The notes beneath the pieces were generated by a model. It saw nothing but the letters and a program-made list of their open reading frames with translations. It did no database searches and was not told the origin of the DNA. 64,000 nucleotides of DNA, from contig NZ_JAVESS010000012.1 of the NCBI RefSeq assembly GCF_034006445.1, positions 17,196 through 81,195 on the forward strand. The letters are read 5' to 3'. The DNA comes from Desulfovibrio sp. (GTDB lineage: Bacteria > Desulfobacterota > Desulfovibrionia > Desulfovibrionales > Desulfovibrionaceae). The stretch's first letter is position 1; each line of letters begins with the position of its first letter. The translations under genes were made by a program, and so were the position numbers. Below are positions 31,389-40,986 of this stretch, one piece after another.

Positions 31389-34298
31389 CTATTTATCGCC
31401 AATATAAATAAAAGCTCCCCAGTACAATGGATTATCAGAATTGAACCGTTTTCTTGTTATATCGCGCTCTTTCAATGCCGCATGTCGCAGGGCCTGGGCC
31501 TTGGGCATGCCCTTTGCCAGATTGTCATAAAAAAATTCCATCAGTTCCTGCGTTTCCTTATCGGGCACAGACCACATGCTCATGACCATTCCCTTGGCAC
31601 CAGCCTGGGTAATGGCCCGGCGCAGCCCAAAAACCCCTTCGCCTGTTTTTACGTCGCCAAGCCCCGTTTGGCAGGCAGATAGCACGACAATTTCCGTGCC
31701 GTTGATGGGCATAGTCAAGAATTTTTCTGCGGTGACAATGCCATCAATTCCCATACCCTTGAGGGCGGTGTTGGCCCCCGCCAATGCAATGCCTGAACGC
31801 GCCAGGGGATTTTCGTAGTGCCGGGCAGGGTCGGAAGTCAAACCTGAAAACGAAGAAAACTGGCTCAAAACCTCTGGCCCACGAGAATTCAGAGTGTCTT
31901 GCATTTCCTGATCCGAAAGAAAAAAACCGTGAGTGGCCAGATGTAGATAACGCGGGGCCGGACCCTTTTGAAGTTCGCTCTCCACCGCGTCTGCCCCGAC
32001 ACGAAGGCGGGCATTTTCGCCAATCATTTTGGCCACGGCCTCTGCTTCTACCCGGGTGGCGGGCAAAGGGTTCAATGTCAATGCCCGCAGATCGGCTGAG
32101 CGCTGAAAGGTGCGGCCTGGTTGGGTAGCTTCTGCCATGTGGCCGGATGCGGCGTTGGACGCGCTGGTAGCGTGGGCATCCATGTCAAAGTCCGGGTCAC
32201 CCAGAACGAGGGAGCGTCCCTTGGCTGCGGGGACGTCGTCCATAGCCACAAGGTCACGACCAGAGCAGACATAGTTGAACGTATACTTTTCGATCAGCAA
32301 GCGGTTATTGCTGTCTCGCAGAATTTCAAAGGGGATGAGGTTCAAAACCCCGTCTGGGGATATGAATATGTTTTTGGCATTCCCGATGCCTGTTGCCAGT
32401 GGTGCAAACACTAGCCTGTTCAGCCTGTGGCCAAACAGGGCGATAGCTTCTGGATTCTGCCCGTCTTGCAGGGCAAGGCGCAGTGCTGCTACGGCCTGCT
32501 CAATGGGCGTAGCCTCACCCAGATCAATGAGAGTCAGACTATCAGGGTTGCCTGCTGGCAGCACAAAGGCGATATAGTGTGAAGGCTTCCAGCTTTCACA
32601 GATGTCCGCGGCCTTGAAATCATAGATATCGATCTTGGCAAAATCCACCAGGGTCGAACCGGCAGGAAGAGCCTTTGCAACTGTTGCCGCATCTACTTGG
32701 CGCCGTTTGCGGTCACGGGCATAGTTTTGGCTGCACTTTGCCAATTCTGCTTCTATATCCGCCTGCTCTTTTTTGAGTTCTGCCAAACGAGCCTGATGAG
32801 CCTCAGCCGACCCCTCTCTTGGCCCCATAAAGGTAAGTTCCGTGACCTCGGTACAAAGTTGCGCGAGTCTTTCAAACAAAATTTTGCCCTGTGGATCACC
32901 TGCTTGAATCAGGGCTTCACGAAACTGCCGCTGGGCTTCGAGGGCCGCGCCTTTACGTTTGAGCCAAACTGCAAAAGCATGATCCCTCGCCGCTCTGTTT
33001 GTGGGGACCTGAGTGGCGACAACTGTCATGTACACGTCAAACCAAACACGCATATTAGACAAAAAAGCAATTTTTTGGGCTTCTGATATCATGCCCATGA
33101 CCTGATCAATGAGTTCTTTTTCGATGTCTAGTCCACGTTGCATGAGAGGGAGGGCTTGATCCTGCTTGTCCTGAGCTACCAGCGCGGTTGCCAGGTTAAG
33201 TAGATTGCTTGCGACCTGTGGATGTTCTGATCCCAGTTTTTTTTCACTGATCTCCAGGGCGGTTCTATAAAAATATTCTGCCTTGCTTGCTTCACCCATC
33301 CGCCTATAAAGCACTCCAAGGTTGCCTTGGATCATTGCAAAATCTGGATGATTTGGCCCAAGAGCTTTTTTCTGAATTTCTAAAGCCCGCAGATAAAAGA
33401 CTTCGGCTTCTGCGTATTCGCCTAGATCGCAGTGTAAAACTCCTAGCAAACCCAAGTAGTTCGCCAATTCAGGATGCCACGGATCAAGTTTGCTTTCAGC
33501 GATTGCCAAGGCGCGCTCCATCAGTTGTAAGGCATCGGAATATGCATACTTCCTCACGTAGATCACTGCCAAAGCACTAAGAGATGGTGCGAGGGTAAGA
33601 TGATCTGGGCCGAGCTTCTTTTCACGTATCAGTATTGCACGTTTAACTATCGCCTCAGCTTTTTCATATGCGCTTACTTTGCAATATACATTGCCCAGAT
33701 TTCCTAATGTAGTAGCAATTTCAGGATCTTCAGGATTCAGCTTTTCAGTGATCGACAATGAGTGTTGGAGGAATATTTCGGCTTTGTCATAGCGGGCAAT
33801 TCCCGTATATAATAGTCCAAGATTGTTCAAAATAGTGGCAGCTATCATATTGTCCGGGCCAAAATTTTTTTCATTTATTTCTAGTGCCCGTTGCATCAGG
33901 GGCTCGGCCTTAAAAAATTCTCCTTCGGCAAGATACGCCTCAGAAAGCAATATTAGTGTGGACACAACCTCTTTTGGTTTGGATTGGTCGTTCATTTCCT
34001 GAAGGGCTAGGGCTTGTTCACAACACTCTACTGCTTGTTTATAGTCGCCAGCAGCGATGTATAGCCGTGCCAATACGTCGGACGACAAGGCTACCCAAGG
34101 ATGTTGCTTGCCCAATTTTTTCTCGAATTTCGCCCTATTTTTTTTAATCATCTCTATGGCATCTGCATGCCTTCCTGCATCATATAGTTTTTTTGCTCTT
34201 AGCTCCATAACTTCGAAATCATTTCTAGCCGTTATAACAACAAAATATGAAAAATATGAAACAATTACTATGGCAATAATTAAAAGTATCCGCCGCAT
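31389..34298 (-). CDS. Membrane-anchored TPR-CHAT protein (caspase-like peptidase)
   Basis: 969 residues. One N-terminal membrane anchor (about 4-24) is followed by roughly nine TPRs (about 30-410; typical unit ALEIQKKALGPNHPDFAMIQ with 42-residue spacing, kinesin-light-chain-like), a charged coiled-coil (about 495-535) and a C-terminal CHAT domain (about 650-965). The catalytic dyad is intact: His790 in LHLATHGFF and Cys876 in VVLSACQTGLG. CHAT proteins are clan CD proteases related to caspases and separase, and some act in phage defence (for example with gasdermins or type III CRISPR). It is the first gene of a three-gene operon with CHASE2 and FecR-like proteins. Confidence 0.9.
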   Translation of the reverse strand: MRRILLIIAIVIVSYFSYFVVITARNDFEVMELRAKKLYDAGRHADAIEMIKKNRAKFEKKLGKQHPWVALSSDVLARLYIAAGDYKQAVECCEQALALQEMNDQSKPKEVVSTLILLSEAYLAEGEFFKAEPLMQRALEINEKNFGPDNMIAATILNNLGLLYTGIARYDKAEIFLQHSLSITEKLNPEDPEIATTLGNLGNVYCKVSAYEKAEAIVKRAILIREKKLGPDHLTLAPSLSALAVIYVRKYAYSDALQLMERALAIAESKLDPWHPELANYLGLLGVLHCDLGEYAEAEVFYLRALEIQKKALGPNHPDFAMIQGNLGVLYRRMGEASKAEYFYRTALEISEKKLGSEHPQVASNLLNLATALVAQDKQDQALPLMQRGLDIEKELIDQVMGMISEAQKIAFLSNMRVWFDVYMTVVATQVPTNRAARDHAFAVWLKRKGAALEAQRQFREALIQAGDPQGKILFERLAQLCTEVTELTFMGPREGSAEAHQARLAELKKEQADIEAELAKCSQNYARDRKRRQVDAATVAKALPAGSTLVDFAKIDIYDFKAADICESWKPSHYIAFVLPAGNPDSLTLIDLGEATPIEQAVAALRLALQDGQNPEAIALFGHRLNRLVFAPLATGIGNAKNIFISPDGVLNLIPFEILRDSNNRLLIEKYTFNYVCSGRDLVAMDDVPAAKGRSLVLGDPDFDMDAHATSASNAASGHMAEATQPGRTFQRSADLRALTLNPLPATRVEAEAVAKMIGENARLRVGADAVESELQKGPAPRYLHLATHGFFLSDQEMQDTLNSRGPEVLSQFSSFSGLTSDPARHYENPLARSGIALAGANTALKGMGIDGIVTAEKFLTMPINGTEIVVLSACQTGLGDVKTGEGVFGLRRAITQAGAKGMVMSMWSVPDKETQELMEFFYDNLAKGMPKAQALRHAALKERDITRKRFNSDNPLYWGAFIYIGDK

Positions 34299-34550
34299 GA
34301 TTTGCTCTCCGCATCAGGGTTGAAGGCATAGCGACTGTAACAAACAAACTACATCGATGAATATGCTGATTGATGTTAGGAATCGTAACCAACCTACCAT
34401 TTTTCATAAAGCAAAAATTTTCTGGCCCTTCCATGTTGCCAGAGGGTTCAACAGTGTTGCCTCCATCGCCAATGTGAGTACCAGCGGGCCTCAAACTTGG
34501 CGATGATGCCATTACACTTATCAAGCAAGCGTTGTGCTGCTGAGGTGATA

Positions 34551-34802
34551 ATGACGACTCCAGCACACCGGCGCCATGACACTTCAGATGAGGCATGGAA
34601 AAAGCCTGAGCCCCATTTGCCAGGGAGACAAGGAAGTTCGGGTGGGATTGCGCAGGACAACAGACAATTTATCGACGCAGTGTTCTGGGTTATGCGTACC
34701 CAGGATATTCACTCGGTCCCTGTTCAATTAAAAGGGATACAAATATCTGGATATGAAACCGTATATGATCTTTTTTCACAAAATATTTATATTGATATTT
34801 AA
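34551..34802 (+). pseudogene. IS5-family transposase N-terminal fragment
   Basis: RRHDTSDEAWKKPEPHLPGR and then IAQDNRQFIDAVFWVMRT is the characteristic start of IS5-group transposases (DUF4096-like). After about 34696 the similarity stops and an unrelated AT-rich frame continues. It lies just inside att copy 3. The stretch 34299-34550 before it has no recognisable gene. Confidence 0.7.
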
Positions 34803-34818
34803 GGCAGTTGCTCTATTT

Positions 34819-34843
34819 TTCGAATCCCACCCTCTCCGCCATT
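34819..34843 (+). other. Attachment core, copy 3 (right end of island 2)
   Basis: A third exact 25-base copy of the tRNA-Ser 3' end. Copies 2 and 3 also share ATTAATA just beyond the core, which copy 1 lacks. Confidence 0.9.
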
Positions 34844-34854
34844 AATAAATAACT

Positions 34855-34894
34855 ACAGGCTGTTATGCTCAACTGCATGACAGCCTGTTTTTTA
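34855..34894 (+). terminator. Terminator after att copy 3, probably the original tRNA-Ser terminator
   Basis: A 14-bp stem ACAGGCTGTTATGC / GCATGACAGCCTGT with a single G-T pair, followed by TTTTTT. In the uninterrupted chromosome it should directly follow the tRNA gene. Confidence 0.8.
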
Positions 34895-35078
34895 TGGCTT
34901 GAGGCTTGTGGTTCGATTTGCGGTTCGATTGATAAATTATTGCCTTTCAAACCATTATTGCGCAAATTATAGCGATTTCAGAAGTATTATCACTGTCCAA
35001 CAGAATTCACAGGAGGAGCAACAAAGGCGATGCTCTTTTATCAAAACGACACTACTAACGGCTCATAATGATACAATT

Positions 35079-35915
35079 CTACTTTAGAATTTTTAGCTTT
35101 TCTTTAGCATCAAGAATGTATTTTTCAAATTTATCTCTCAATCCGTTCACATATCTATCAGGCAAAACATAGCAAAGATGGCTACGGCCTGCACGACGCT
35201 TTGAAGACATTTTGTAGGCGCAAAATTCAATATTTTTCTGTTTAATGGGGTTGGCGTAGATACAAAGTTCCCCTTCCTCATAAATGTAGCTTACCACCCT
35301 ATCCGCAACAACTTTCTTTACCCCTAATTCATGAAGCCTCGATTCTGCCCACTGAAGTTGTTCGCTATCCCGATGCGGAGCCCACCCCCAACCAATTTCA
35401 TCAATTAATTTAGAGTTCTCATGGGGAGAAACAATATATAGCGTCTCATTAGCCCGACGAGCTTCCAAAACTTTGGCAGATTCTTCTCTTTCGAGTCTTT
35501 CCTTTTCGGCAAACATACGATCCCAGTGATCCACAGCCAAATGCCGGATTTGCTCAACAACAGGGCATTTCTTTGTATTACCTTCTCCAGCGATGTGACG
35601 CCGCAAGCCCTCTGGAAGCGCATACCCTTCTTCGTAAGGCGCATCACTTCCTTCTCCACAAAGAGGGCAGTACGCTCTTTCCCTTCCATATACGGGATGA
35701 TACGGAATAATTTCAACATATTCCAAGAGTTTTTCCGCAATCAGATTTTCCCAATGGTACGTATCTTCCCTTGATTTACAATTATAATATGATGTTAGCA
35801 GTTTATGAAGATTCTCCGGCATCAAATGCAAAATAACGTACCGTGCCGTCAATAGTTCATTCTGTAATCTCTCTATTGTTTGTTCAGCGGTGCTTTCCCA
35901 CGAGTGCCTTTTCAT
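35079..35915 (-). CDS. Hypothetical protein with a zinc-finger-like segment
   Basis: 278 residues from the ATG at 35915 (GGAGAGG four bases upstream); an in-frame upstream extension to 36011 is unlikely. A cysteine/histidine-rich segment at about 93-130 (AYCPLCGEGSD ... LPEGLRRHIAG ... KKCPV) could bind zinc. A charged helical stretch follows, then a C-terminal region with VADRVVSYIYEEGELCIYAN. I do not recognise the family. It is the first gene on the chromosome side of att copy 3 and is rather AT-rich, so it may be a further foreign gene. Confidence 0.5.
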   Translation of the reverse strand: MKRHSWESTAEQTIERLQNELLTARYVILHLMPENLHKLLTSYYNCKSREDTYHWENLIAEKLLEYVEIIPYHPVYGRERAYCPLCGEGSDAPYEEGYALPEGLRRHIAGEGNTKKCPVVEQIRHLAVDHWDRMFAEKERLEREESAKVLEARRANETLYIVSPHENSKLIDEIGWGWAPHRDSEQLQWAESRLHELGVKKVVADRVVSYIYEEGELCIYANPIKQKNIEFCAYKMSSKRRAGRSHLCYVLPDRYVNGLRDKFEKYILDAKEKLKILK

Positions 35916-36011
35916 TTTCCTCTCCAGCTTAAAAATAATAACTTTACTTATAAAAATATCCCCTAAAAGTATAAACTGCAACTGATGTAGCGCCCCCCTG
36001 GCACCCACCAC

Positions 36012-36549
36012 TCAGGAGAGGGGCTATTTCTTTAGGACTACAGCAGACGCCGCCGTAGGCCGCAGCCCCCAAAGACCCCACAGCCCCGGCAGAAGTGGCT
36101 TACCGTGATTGCGCCATTGCCTGTTTTCCCCGCAGATGCGGTTTACCGTCAAACACCTCGCCCTCACCGCGCCCTGTTTCGCCATCACGCCACCTGCGAG
36201 GCCATTTGCGAAGTCTCGCCGCCAACTCTTGCTTTCGCGCATTGGGTAGCGCGCGATATTTTTGTTCGTTTTTTTATCTATTCTTTTGACTCTGGCAATA
36301 ATGCATTCTATAGTACGCTCCAAACAATTATCCCCCCCAGCTATGCGGTATTTTAAGACGCCTCGCTCAGGATAATTTATTATGCTTGACAAATCTTATC
36401 TGCATTACAACACAACTATTTTTTCTTTTGCCCAGACTTTTATAAGGAGTCGCCTTTGTAACAATTTATATTCTGCTATGCACACCTACAGTGTATTTTA
36501 TTGAAGCAATGACATAATTTCGATATGCCTAAAGCATAAGGAGTGGTAG
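36012..36549. other. Intergenic region upstream of the chemotaxis receptor
   Basis: GC-rich from 36012 to about 36260 and AT-rich after that. An open frame on the minus strand (36024-36392) has no recognisable domain, and I do not call it. The AT-rich half presumably contains the promoter of the receptor gene. No clear operator or sigma motif was found. Confidence 0.4.
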
Positions 36550-38580
36550 ATGCGTTTGAGCCTTACCCACAAATATGTCGGTTCTCTGTTTTCAGCCCTC
36601 ATTACCTGTTGCGCTGTTGTTTTGTTTGTATCCATCTACTACATGAAAAAGCCGATACATGAAGAATTGCGCAACAGCATACACCGCATGCAGAATATTG
36701 TTCATTCCTCCAATGAGATGACCATACAGCGCTTTGCCCAAAATGCCGCCCTTATTGCCGACAACGAGCACCTGGGTCGCGCCATGGCTGTCAAGGATCA
36801 TGACGAAGTGTTCACTCTTGCTGAAAAGGCCATGAAGATGGCCAATTCAGACTTTATGTCTGTGACGGATGCCCAGGGCATCGTTCTTTCGCGGGGGCAT
36901 GCCAAGGGCAAATACGGCGACAGCATCGCCAATCAGGAAACCGTCGCCAAAGCCATGAGGGGCGAGCCTGCGCAGGCTGTGGTGACAGGCCCGCTCAATC
37001 CCTTCACCTTGCGCGCATCGCAGCCTGTTTTTTACGAAGGACGCCTGGTGGGAACCATATCCATCGGCGTATCGCTCACCACCCCTGATTATCTGGACTG
37101 GCTCAGCCAGCTTGCTGGAGCCGCCGTCACCATCTTCAAGGGGGATACGCGCGTCATGACAACCATTCTTTTGGACAACAAGCGTGCCGTGGGTACAAAA
37201 CTTGAGGCCCCGAACGTCACTGACGCCGTGCTTGAGCGTGGCGAAACGGTTTTTGTGCACGACAACATCCTTGGTGTTCCGTATCAGTCCGCATATTGGC
37301 CGGTGACGGCTGCCGATGGAAAAATTGTGGGCATGTGGTTTACCGGAGCGCCCATAAGCGAACTGAAAAAGCTTGAAAATGAAGCTGTGTTTACGGCCAT
37401 CACCGTGGCCGCCGCTTTGCTGCTGGTGCAACTGGCCATTTCAGTCTTCGTCGGCTTGCGTGTCAGCGCGCCGATGCGCAAAATTACAAAATATGCCCTT
37501 GACGTGGCCGACGGTAAACAGGACAGCGTGCTGACGGTGCGCGGTTCTGACGACATGGGCCTGCTGGCCGATGCCTTGCGCGGCATGGAAAAAAATCTGC
37601 GCACGCTGGTGATTGAAACAACGGAAAAAGCCAAAGAAGCCGAAAAAATCGGCGAAACCTGCCGCAAAGCCATGCAGGAAGCCGAACAGGCCAAGGTAAG
37701 GGCGGAGCAAGCCAAACGTGACGGCATGTCAAGCGCGGCGGCGCATATTGAAGAAGTTACCTCCAAACTCAGCCATTCTGTTTCAGACATTGCCGAGCAG
37801 GTGGAAAATACCGATATCGCCCTGAGCCGGGCAGTGTCAAAGCTTGCCGAAATAGCGTCTGCCATGGATGAGATGAATTCCACGGTGCTTGCTGTTGCCC
37901 ACAATGCTGGCGGCGCTGCGGACATTTCAGATGCGGCGCGCAAACTGGCAGAAGCAGGCTCCAGCGTGGTTTCGCAGGCCGTATCCAGCATCCAGCAGGT
38001 GCAGCAGCAATCGCTGGGCCTCAAGGGCGGCATGACCCAGCTTGACGAGCATGCCAGGGCCATCAGCCGCATCATGGGCGTCATTTCCGACATAGCCGAC
38101 CAGACAAACCTGCTGGCCCTCAATGCGGCCATTGAAGCTGCCCGCGCAGGCGATGCCGGCCGGGGATTTGCCGTCGTGGCTGACGAGGTGCGCAAGCTGG
38201 CGGAAAAAACCATGACATCCACCACAGATGTGGCCGAGGCCATTCGGGCTATCCAGTCCAGTGCGGCGCAAAGCATTCAGCAGGTTGACGAAGCAGTGAA
38301 CAATATCGCTGTAGCCACGGAATATTCCAATAAATCCGGCCAGTCTCTGCATGAGATCGTGGGCATGGTGGACAAGACAGCTGACGAAGTGCGCGCCATC
38401 GCCACAGCCAGCGAACAGCAGTCCGCCGTGAGCGACGAGATCAACAAGTCCATTAGCGATGTGAACTATCTGACCGGCAATACGTCAGAATCCATGAAGG
38501 TGGCCATGCATGAGATTGATGCCCTGCGCCAGCAGACGCAGAGCCTTATGGATCTGGTGGAAAGCCTGAAAAAATCCTGA
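36550..38580 (+). CDS. Methyl-accepting chemotaxis protein
   Basis: 676 residues. The first membrane segment (about 12-31) is followed by a periplasmic Cache-type sensor (about 35-280; [20 protein letters not shown] and [11 protein letters not shown] are typical) and the second membrane segment (about 282-303). A HAMP domain (about 304-357), a coiled coil, and a signalling domain follow. Its hairpin tip [20 protein letters not shown] and [20 protein letters not shown] lie about 509-553, so it can contact CheA/CheW. The ligand is unknown. AAGGAG lies eight bases before the ATG. It is monocistronic, with two terminator hairpins behind it. Confidence 0.95.
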   Translation: MRLSLTHKYVGSLFSALITCCAVVLFVSIYYMKKPIHEELRNSIHRMQNIVHSSNEMTIQRFAQNAALIADNEHLGRAMAVKDHDEVFTLAEKAMKMANSDFMSVTDAQGIVLSRGHAKGKYGDSIANQETVAKAMRGEPAQAVVTGPLNPFTLRASQPVFYEGRLVGTISIGVSLTTPDYLDWLSQLAGAAVTIFKGDTRVMTTILLDNKRAVGTKLEAPNVTDAVLERGETVFVHDNILGVPYQSAYWPVTAADGKIVGMWFTGAPISELKKLENEAVFTAITVAAALLLVQLAISVFVGLRVSAPMRKITKYALDVADGKQDSVLTVRGSDDMGLLADALRGMEKNLRTLVIETTEKAKEAEKIGETCRKAMQEAEQAKVRAEQAKRDGMSSAAAHIEEVTSKLSHSVSDIAEQVENTDIALSRAVSKLAEIASAMDEMNSTVLAVAHNAGGAADISDAARKLAEAGSSVVSQAVSSIQQVQQQSLGLKGGMTQLDEHARAISRIMGVISDIADQTNLLALNAAIEAARAGDAGRGFAVVADEVRKLAEKTMTSTTDVAEAIRAIQSSAAQSIQQVDEAVNNIAVATEYSNKSGQSLHEIVGMVDKTADEVRAIATASEQQSAVSDEINKSISDVNYLTGNTSESMKVAMHEIDALRQQTQSLMDLVESLKKS

Positions 38581-38594
38581 TCGGCTGCCTGATT

Positions 38595-38707
38595 GCGGCA
38601 TTCTTATAAAAGTGGAATGCCGCCATTGGCTCAAACCTGCATATGCCCCCATCGGAGCAGACAACGCATGGCCAACCCGGCTGAACGTTGTGCCCGATGG
38701 GGGCATT
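38595..38707 (+). terminator. Two hairpins behind the chemotaxis receptor
   Basis: The first is GCGGCATTC / GAATGCCGC at 38595-38623. The second, stronger one is ATGCCCCCATCGG / CCGATGGGGGCAT at 38643-38706, followed by TTTTG. The second is the better terminator. The remaining DNA up to 39064 holds no gene and should carry the ggt promoter. Confidence 0.7.
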
Positions 38708-39064
38708 TTGTGGTTGGCAGAAAAGGCTTTTACAGCATTGCACTCACGCAGAAAACGGTCGGCGATACCCTGAAAAAGATATTCTGGGCTGGGGGCGGGC
38801 CATGAGAAGGCACGTCCATTATTGCTCACGTGGATTGCTTACAAAACCCCAAACAGCAATTTTCCGCGCGCATCTCGCTCCACCATGGGCAGGAAACCCT
38901 GCAACAAAAACGTTTCAGCGACGCGAATACAATACAAAATTGTCTTGCATTGCGACGCTAGAATCTTTCAACACACTACAAATAAACACTATTTCAAATG
39001 GAATAAATAATGCACTTGTTCGAGACAGCGTTACGCAATCATCCAGTTCGAGAAGGAGTACCAG

Positions 39065-40822
39065 ATGTTCATGAGTTTTCTGTCTCTGGCAAAACGCAAG
39101 ACATTGCCGATCATGCTGGCCTGTGGCCTGCTGTCGCCGGCCACCACAAGCCCTGCGCAAGACGTGCCCCAGTATACGGCCACCATCTCAGCCGCCACAA
39201 ACCCGCTAAGCACGCGGGGCATTGTCACCTCGCCCAACTACCTTGCCTCCCAGGCCGGACTGGAGATCCTGCGCAAAGGCGGAACCGCTGTAGACGCAGC
39301 CATTGCCACGGCCTCCACACTGGCGGTGGTCTATCCGCAGATGTGCACACTGGGCGGCGACAACTTCTGGTTGATCTACAATGCCAAAACCGGTGAACTG
39401 AAGGCCCTGAACGCCAGCGGCCGCTCCGGCGAAAAAGCCACCATTGATTTTTACAAGTCCAAGGGTGTCTCCAAAATTCCTTCACGCGGCTATCTGGCAG
39501 CCAACACTGTTCCCGGCGTTGTCTCGGGCTGGGGCGCGGCGTACGAATACAGCAAGGGCAACATGAAGAGTTCCCTGCGCTGGAAAGACCTGCTGGCCTC
39601 GGCCATTGACTATGCCGACAAGGGCTTTCCTGTCAGCACCTCGCTGGCGTTCTGGAGCAAGATCAACACCAATCCTGCCGACTCTGAATTTCGTAACCTG
39701 CAGCGGTTTGACGCCTTCCGCAAAACCTATCTGCACCCTGACGGCAGCCCGTACACGGTGGGCCAGGTCATGCGTCTGCCCGAACTGGCTGGCACGCTGC
39801 GCCAACTTGCCGACAAAGGCTCCAAAGAATTTTACACGGGCGACATTGCCAAGCGTATTGTGGCAGATTTGCAGACCAACGGCGGCTTGCTGACGCTCAG
39901 CGACTTTGCGGCGCACAAGGCGGATTGGGTAAAGCCCATCTACGCCGATTACCGGGGCTACAAGGCGGCGAACTTCCCCCCCAACACCCAGGGCATGGCT
40001 TCGCTGGAAATCCTGAACGTGCTGAACAATTTTGACATCAAGGCCATGGGCGAAGGCACGGCAGACTATTATCATGCCGTGATTGAAGCCACAAAAGAAG
40101 CCTTTGCCGACCGCGACAAATACCTTTCTGACCCTGACTTTGTTAAGATTCCTCTGGATTATCTGCTGTCTGCCCAGCATGGCAAAGAGCAGGCCGCGCG
40201 CATCCGTATGGACAAGGCCGCTGAAAAGGTGACGCCCCTTGACCCCAAGGGCGACACCATCTGGCTTGGCGTTGTGGACTCTGAAGGCAATGCCGTTTCA
40301 CTGATCCAGAGCATCTATCACGACTTCGGATCGGGCATTGTCGCGGGCGGCACGGGCGTGCTGCTGCAGAACCGGGGCAGCTTCTTTTCGCTTGATCCAA
40401 ACCACGTGAACCATCTTGAGCCACGCAAGCGTACGTTCCATACGCTCAACCCCGCCATGCTGCTCAAAAACGGCAAACCCTTTCTGGTTTACGGCACCAT
40501 GGGCGGCGAAGGCCAACCCCAGACCCAGGCCGCCATTGTCACCCGCGTGGTCGATTTCGGCATGACGCCGCAAGAGGCCATATCCGCGCCACGCTGGCTC
40601 TATGGCCGCACCTGGGGCGCTGCTTCCAATGACCTCAAGCTTGAGGGGCGGATCCCCAAAAATGTCGTGGATGAGCTGCAACGTCGCGGCCATCCTGTGC
40701 GCTCGGTCGAGGACTACACCGACACCATGGGGCATGCCGGGGCCATTCTTGTGGATCAGGCCAGCGGCGTGCTTCAGGGCGCGACCGACCCCCGTGGCGA
40801 CGGGCTTGCCGCTGCGTATTAG
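39065..40822 (+). CDS. ggt: Gamma-glutamyltransferase
   Basis: 585 residues. It cleaves gamma-glutamyl bonds of glutathione and similar peptides, normally in the periplasm after auto-processing. The signal peptide is about 1-32 (ends SPAQ). The heavy subunit has GGTAVDAAIATASTLAVVYP and the substrate-binding NASGRSGEKAT. The nucleophile Thr at the processing site is in PKGDTIWLGVVDSEGNAVSL (about 398), which departs from the more usual TTH. GTMGGEGQPQTQ and the C-terminus are typical. Identified as GGT family with good confidence; the variant around the Thr may alter activity. Confidence 0.88.
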   Translation: MFMSFLSLAKRKTLPIMLACGLLSPATTSPAQDVPQYTATISAATNPLSTRGIVTSPNYLASQAGLEILRKGGTAVDAAIATASTLAVVYPQMCTLGGDNFWLIYNAKTGELKALNASGRSGEKATIDFYKSKGVSKIPSRGYLAANTVPGVVSGWGAAYEYSKGNMKSSLRWKDLLASAIDYADKGFPVSTSLAFWSKINTNPADSEFRNLQRFDAFRKTYLHPDGSPYTVGQVMRLPELAGTLRQLADKGSKEFYTGDIAKRIVADLQTNGGLLTLSDFAAHKADWVKPIYADYRGYKAANFPPNTQGMASLEILNVLNNFDIKAMGEGTADYYHAVIEATKEAFADRDKYLSDPDFVKIPLDYLLSAQHGKEQAARIRMDKAAEKVTPLDPKGDTIWLGVVDSEGNAVSLIQSIYHDFGSGIVAGGTGVLLQNRGSFFSLDPNHVNHLEPRKRTFHTLNPAMLLKNGKPFLVYGTMGGEGQPQTQAAIVTRVVDFGMTPQEAISAPRWLYGRTWGAASNDLKLEGRIPKNVVDELQRRGHPVRSVEDYTDTMGHAGAILVDQASGVLQGATDPRGDGLAAAY

Positions 40823-40846
40823 GGCGCTGTCCCTTTGAAATGCCTT

Positions 40847-40888
40847 GTGCGGGAGAAGACCCTTTTGCAAAGGGGTCTCCTCCCGCAC
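40847..40888 (+). terminator. Hairpin behind ggt
   Basis: GTGCGGGAG...GACCCTTTTGCA / GGGTCTCCTCCCGCAC. It is related in sequence and structure to the hairpin behind rlmN (2310-2350), with a shared apex ACCCTTTTGC. It starts 25 bases after the ggt stop. No T-tract is present. Confidence 0.6.
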
Positions 40889-40986
40889 AAACTTCAACAT
40901 GTATAAGACACTTAAATCACAACACAAAATATCGTCCGCGTTGAGGGCAGCGCCGTTGGCTGTTGTGCCGCTGCCCCCTCTCATAA

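Larger units (their letters stand above)
26645..34843. mobile_element. Integrative island 2 (tandem, integrase-less)
   Basis: About 8.2 kb between att copies 2 and 3. No integrase gene remains; decayed IS5- and IS3-type transposase fragments occupy the left end where one might have been. The cargo is the glutaredoxin-fold, FecR-like, CHASE2 and TPR-CHAT genes. It could be excised by the integrase of island 1 alone or together with island 1. Confidence 0.7.

Noticed and set aside
34448..34660. Minus-strand frame ending KFEARWYSHWRWRQHC as a gene
   Set aside because: It is antisense to the IS5-type transposase fragment and to unassigned DNA.
36024..36392. Minus-strand frame upstream of the chemotaxis receptor
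   Set aside because: No recognisable domain, no good ribosome site, composition changes inside the frame.
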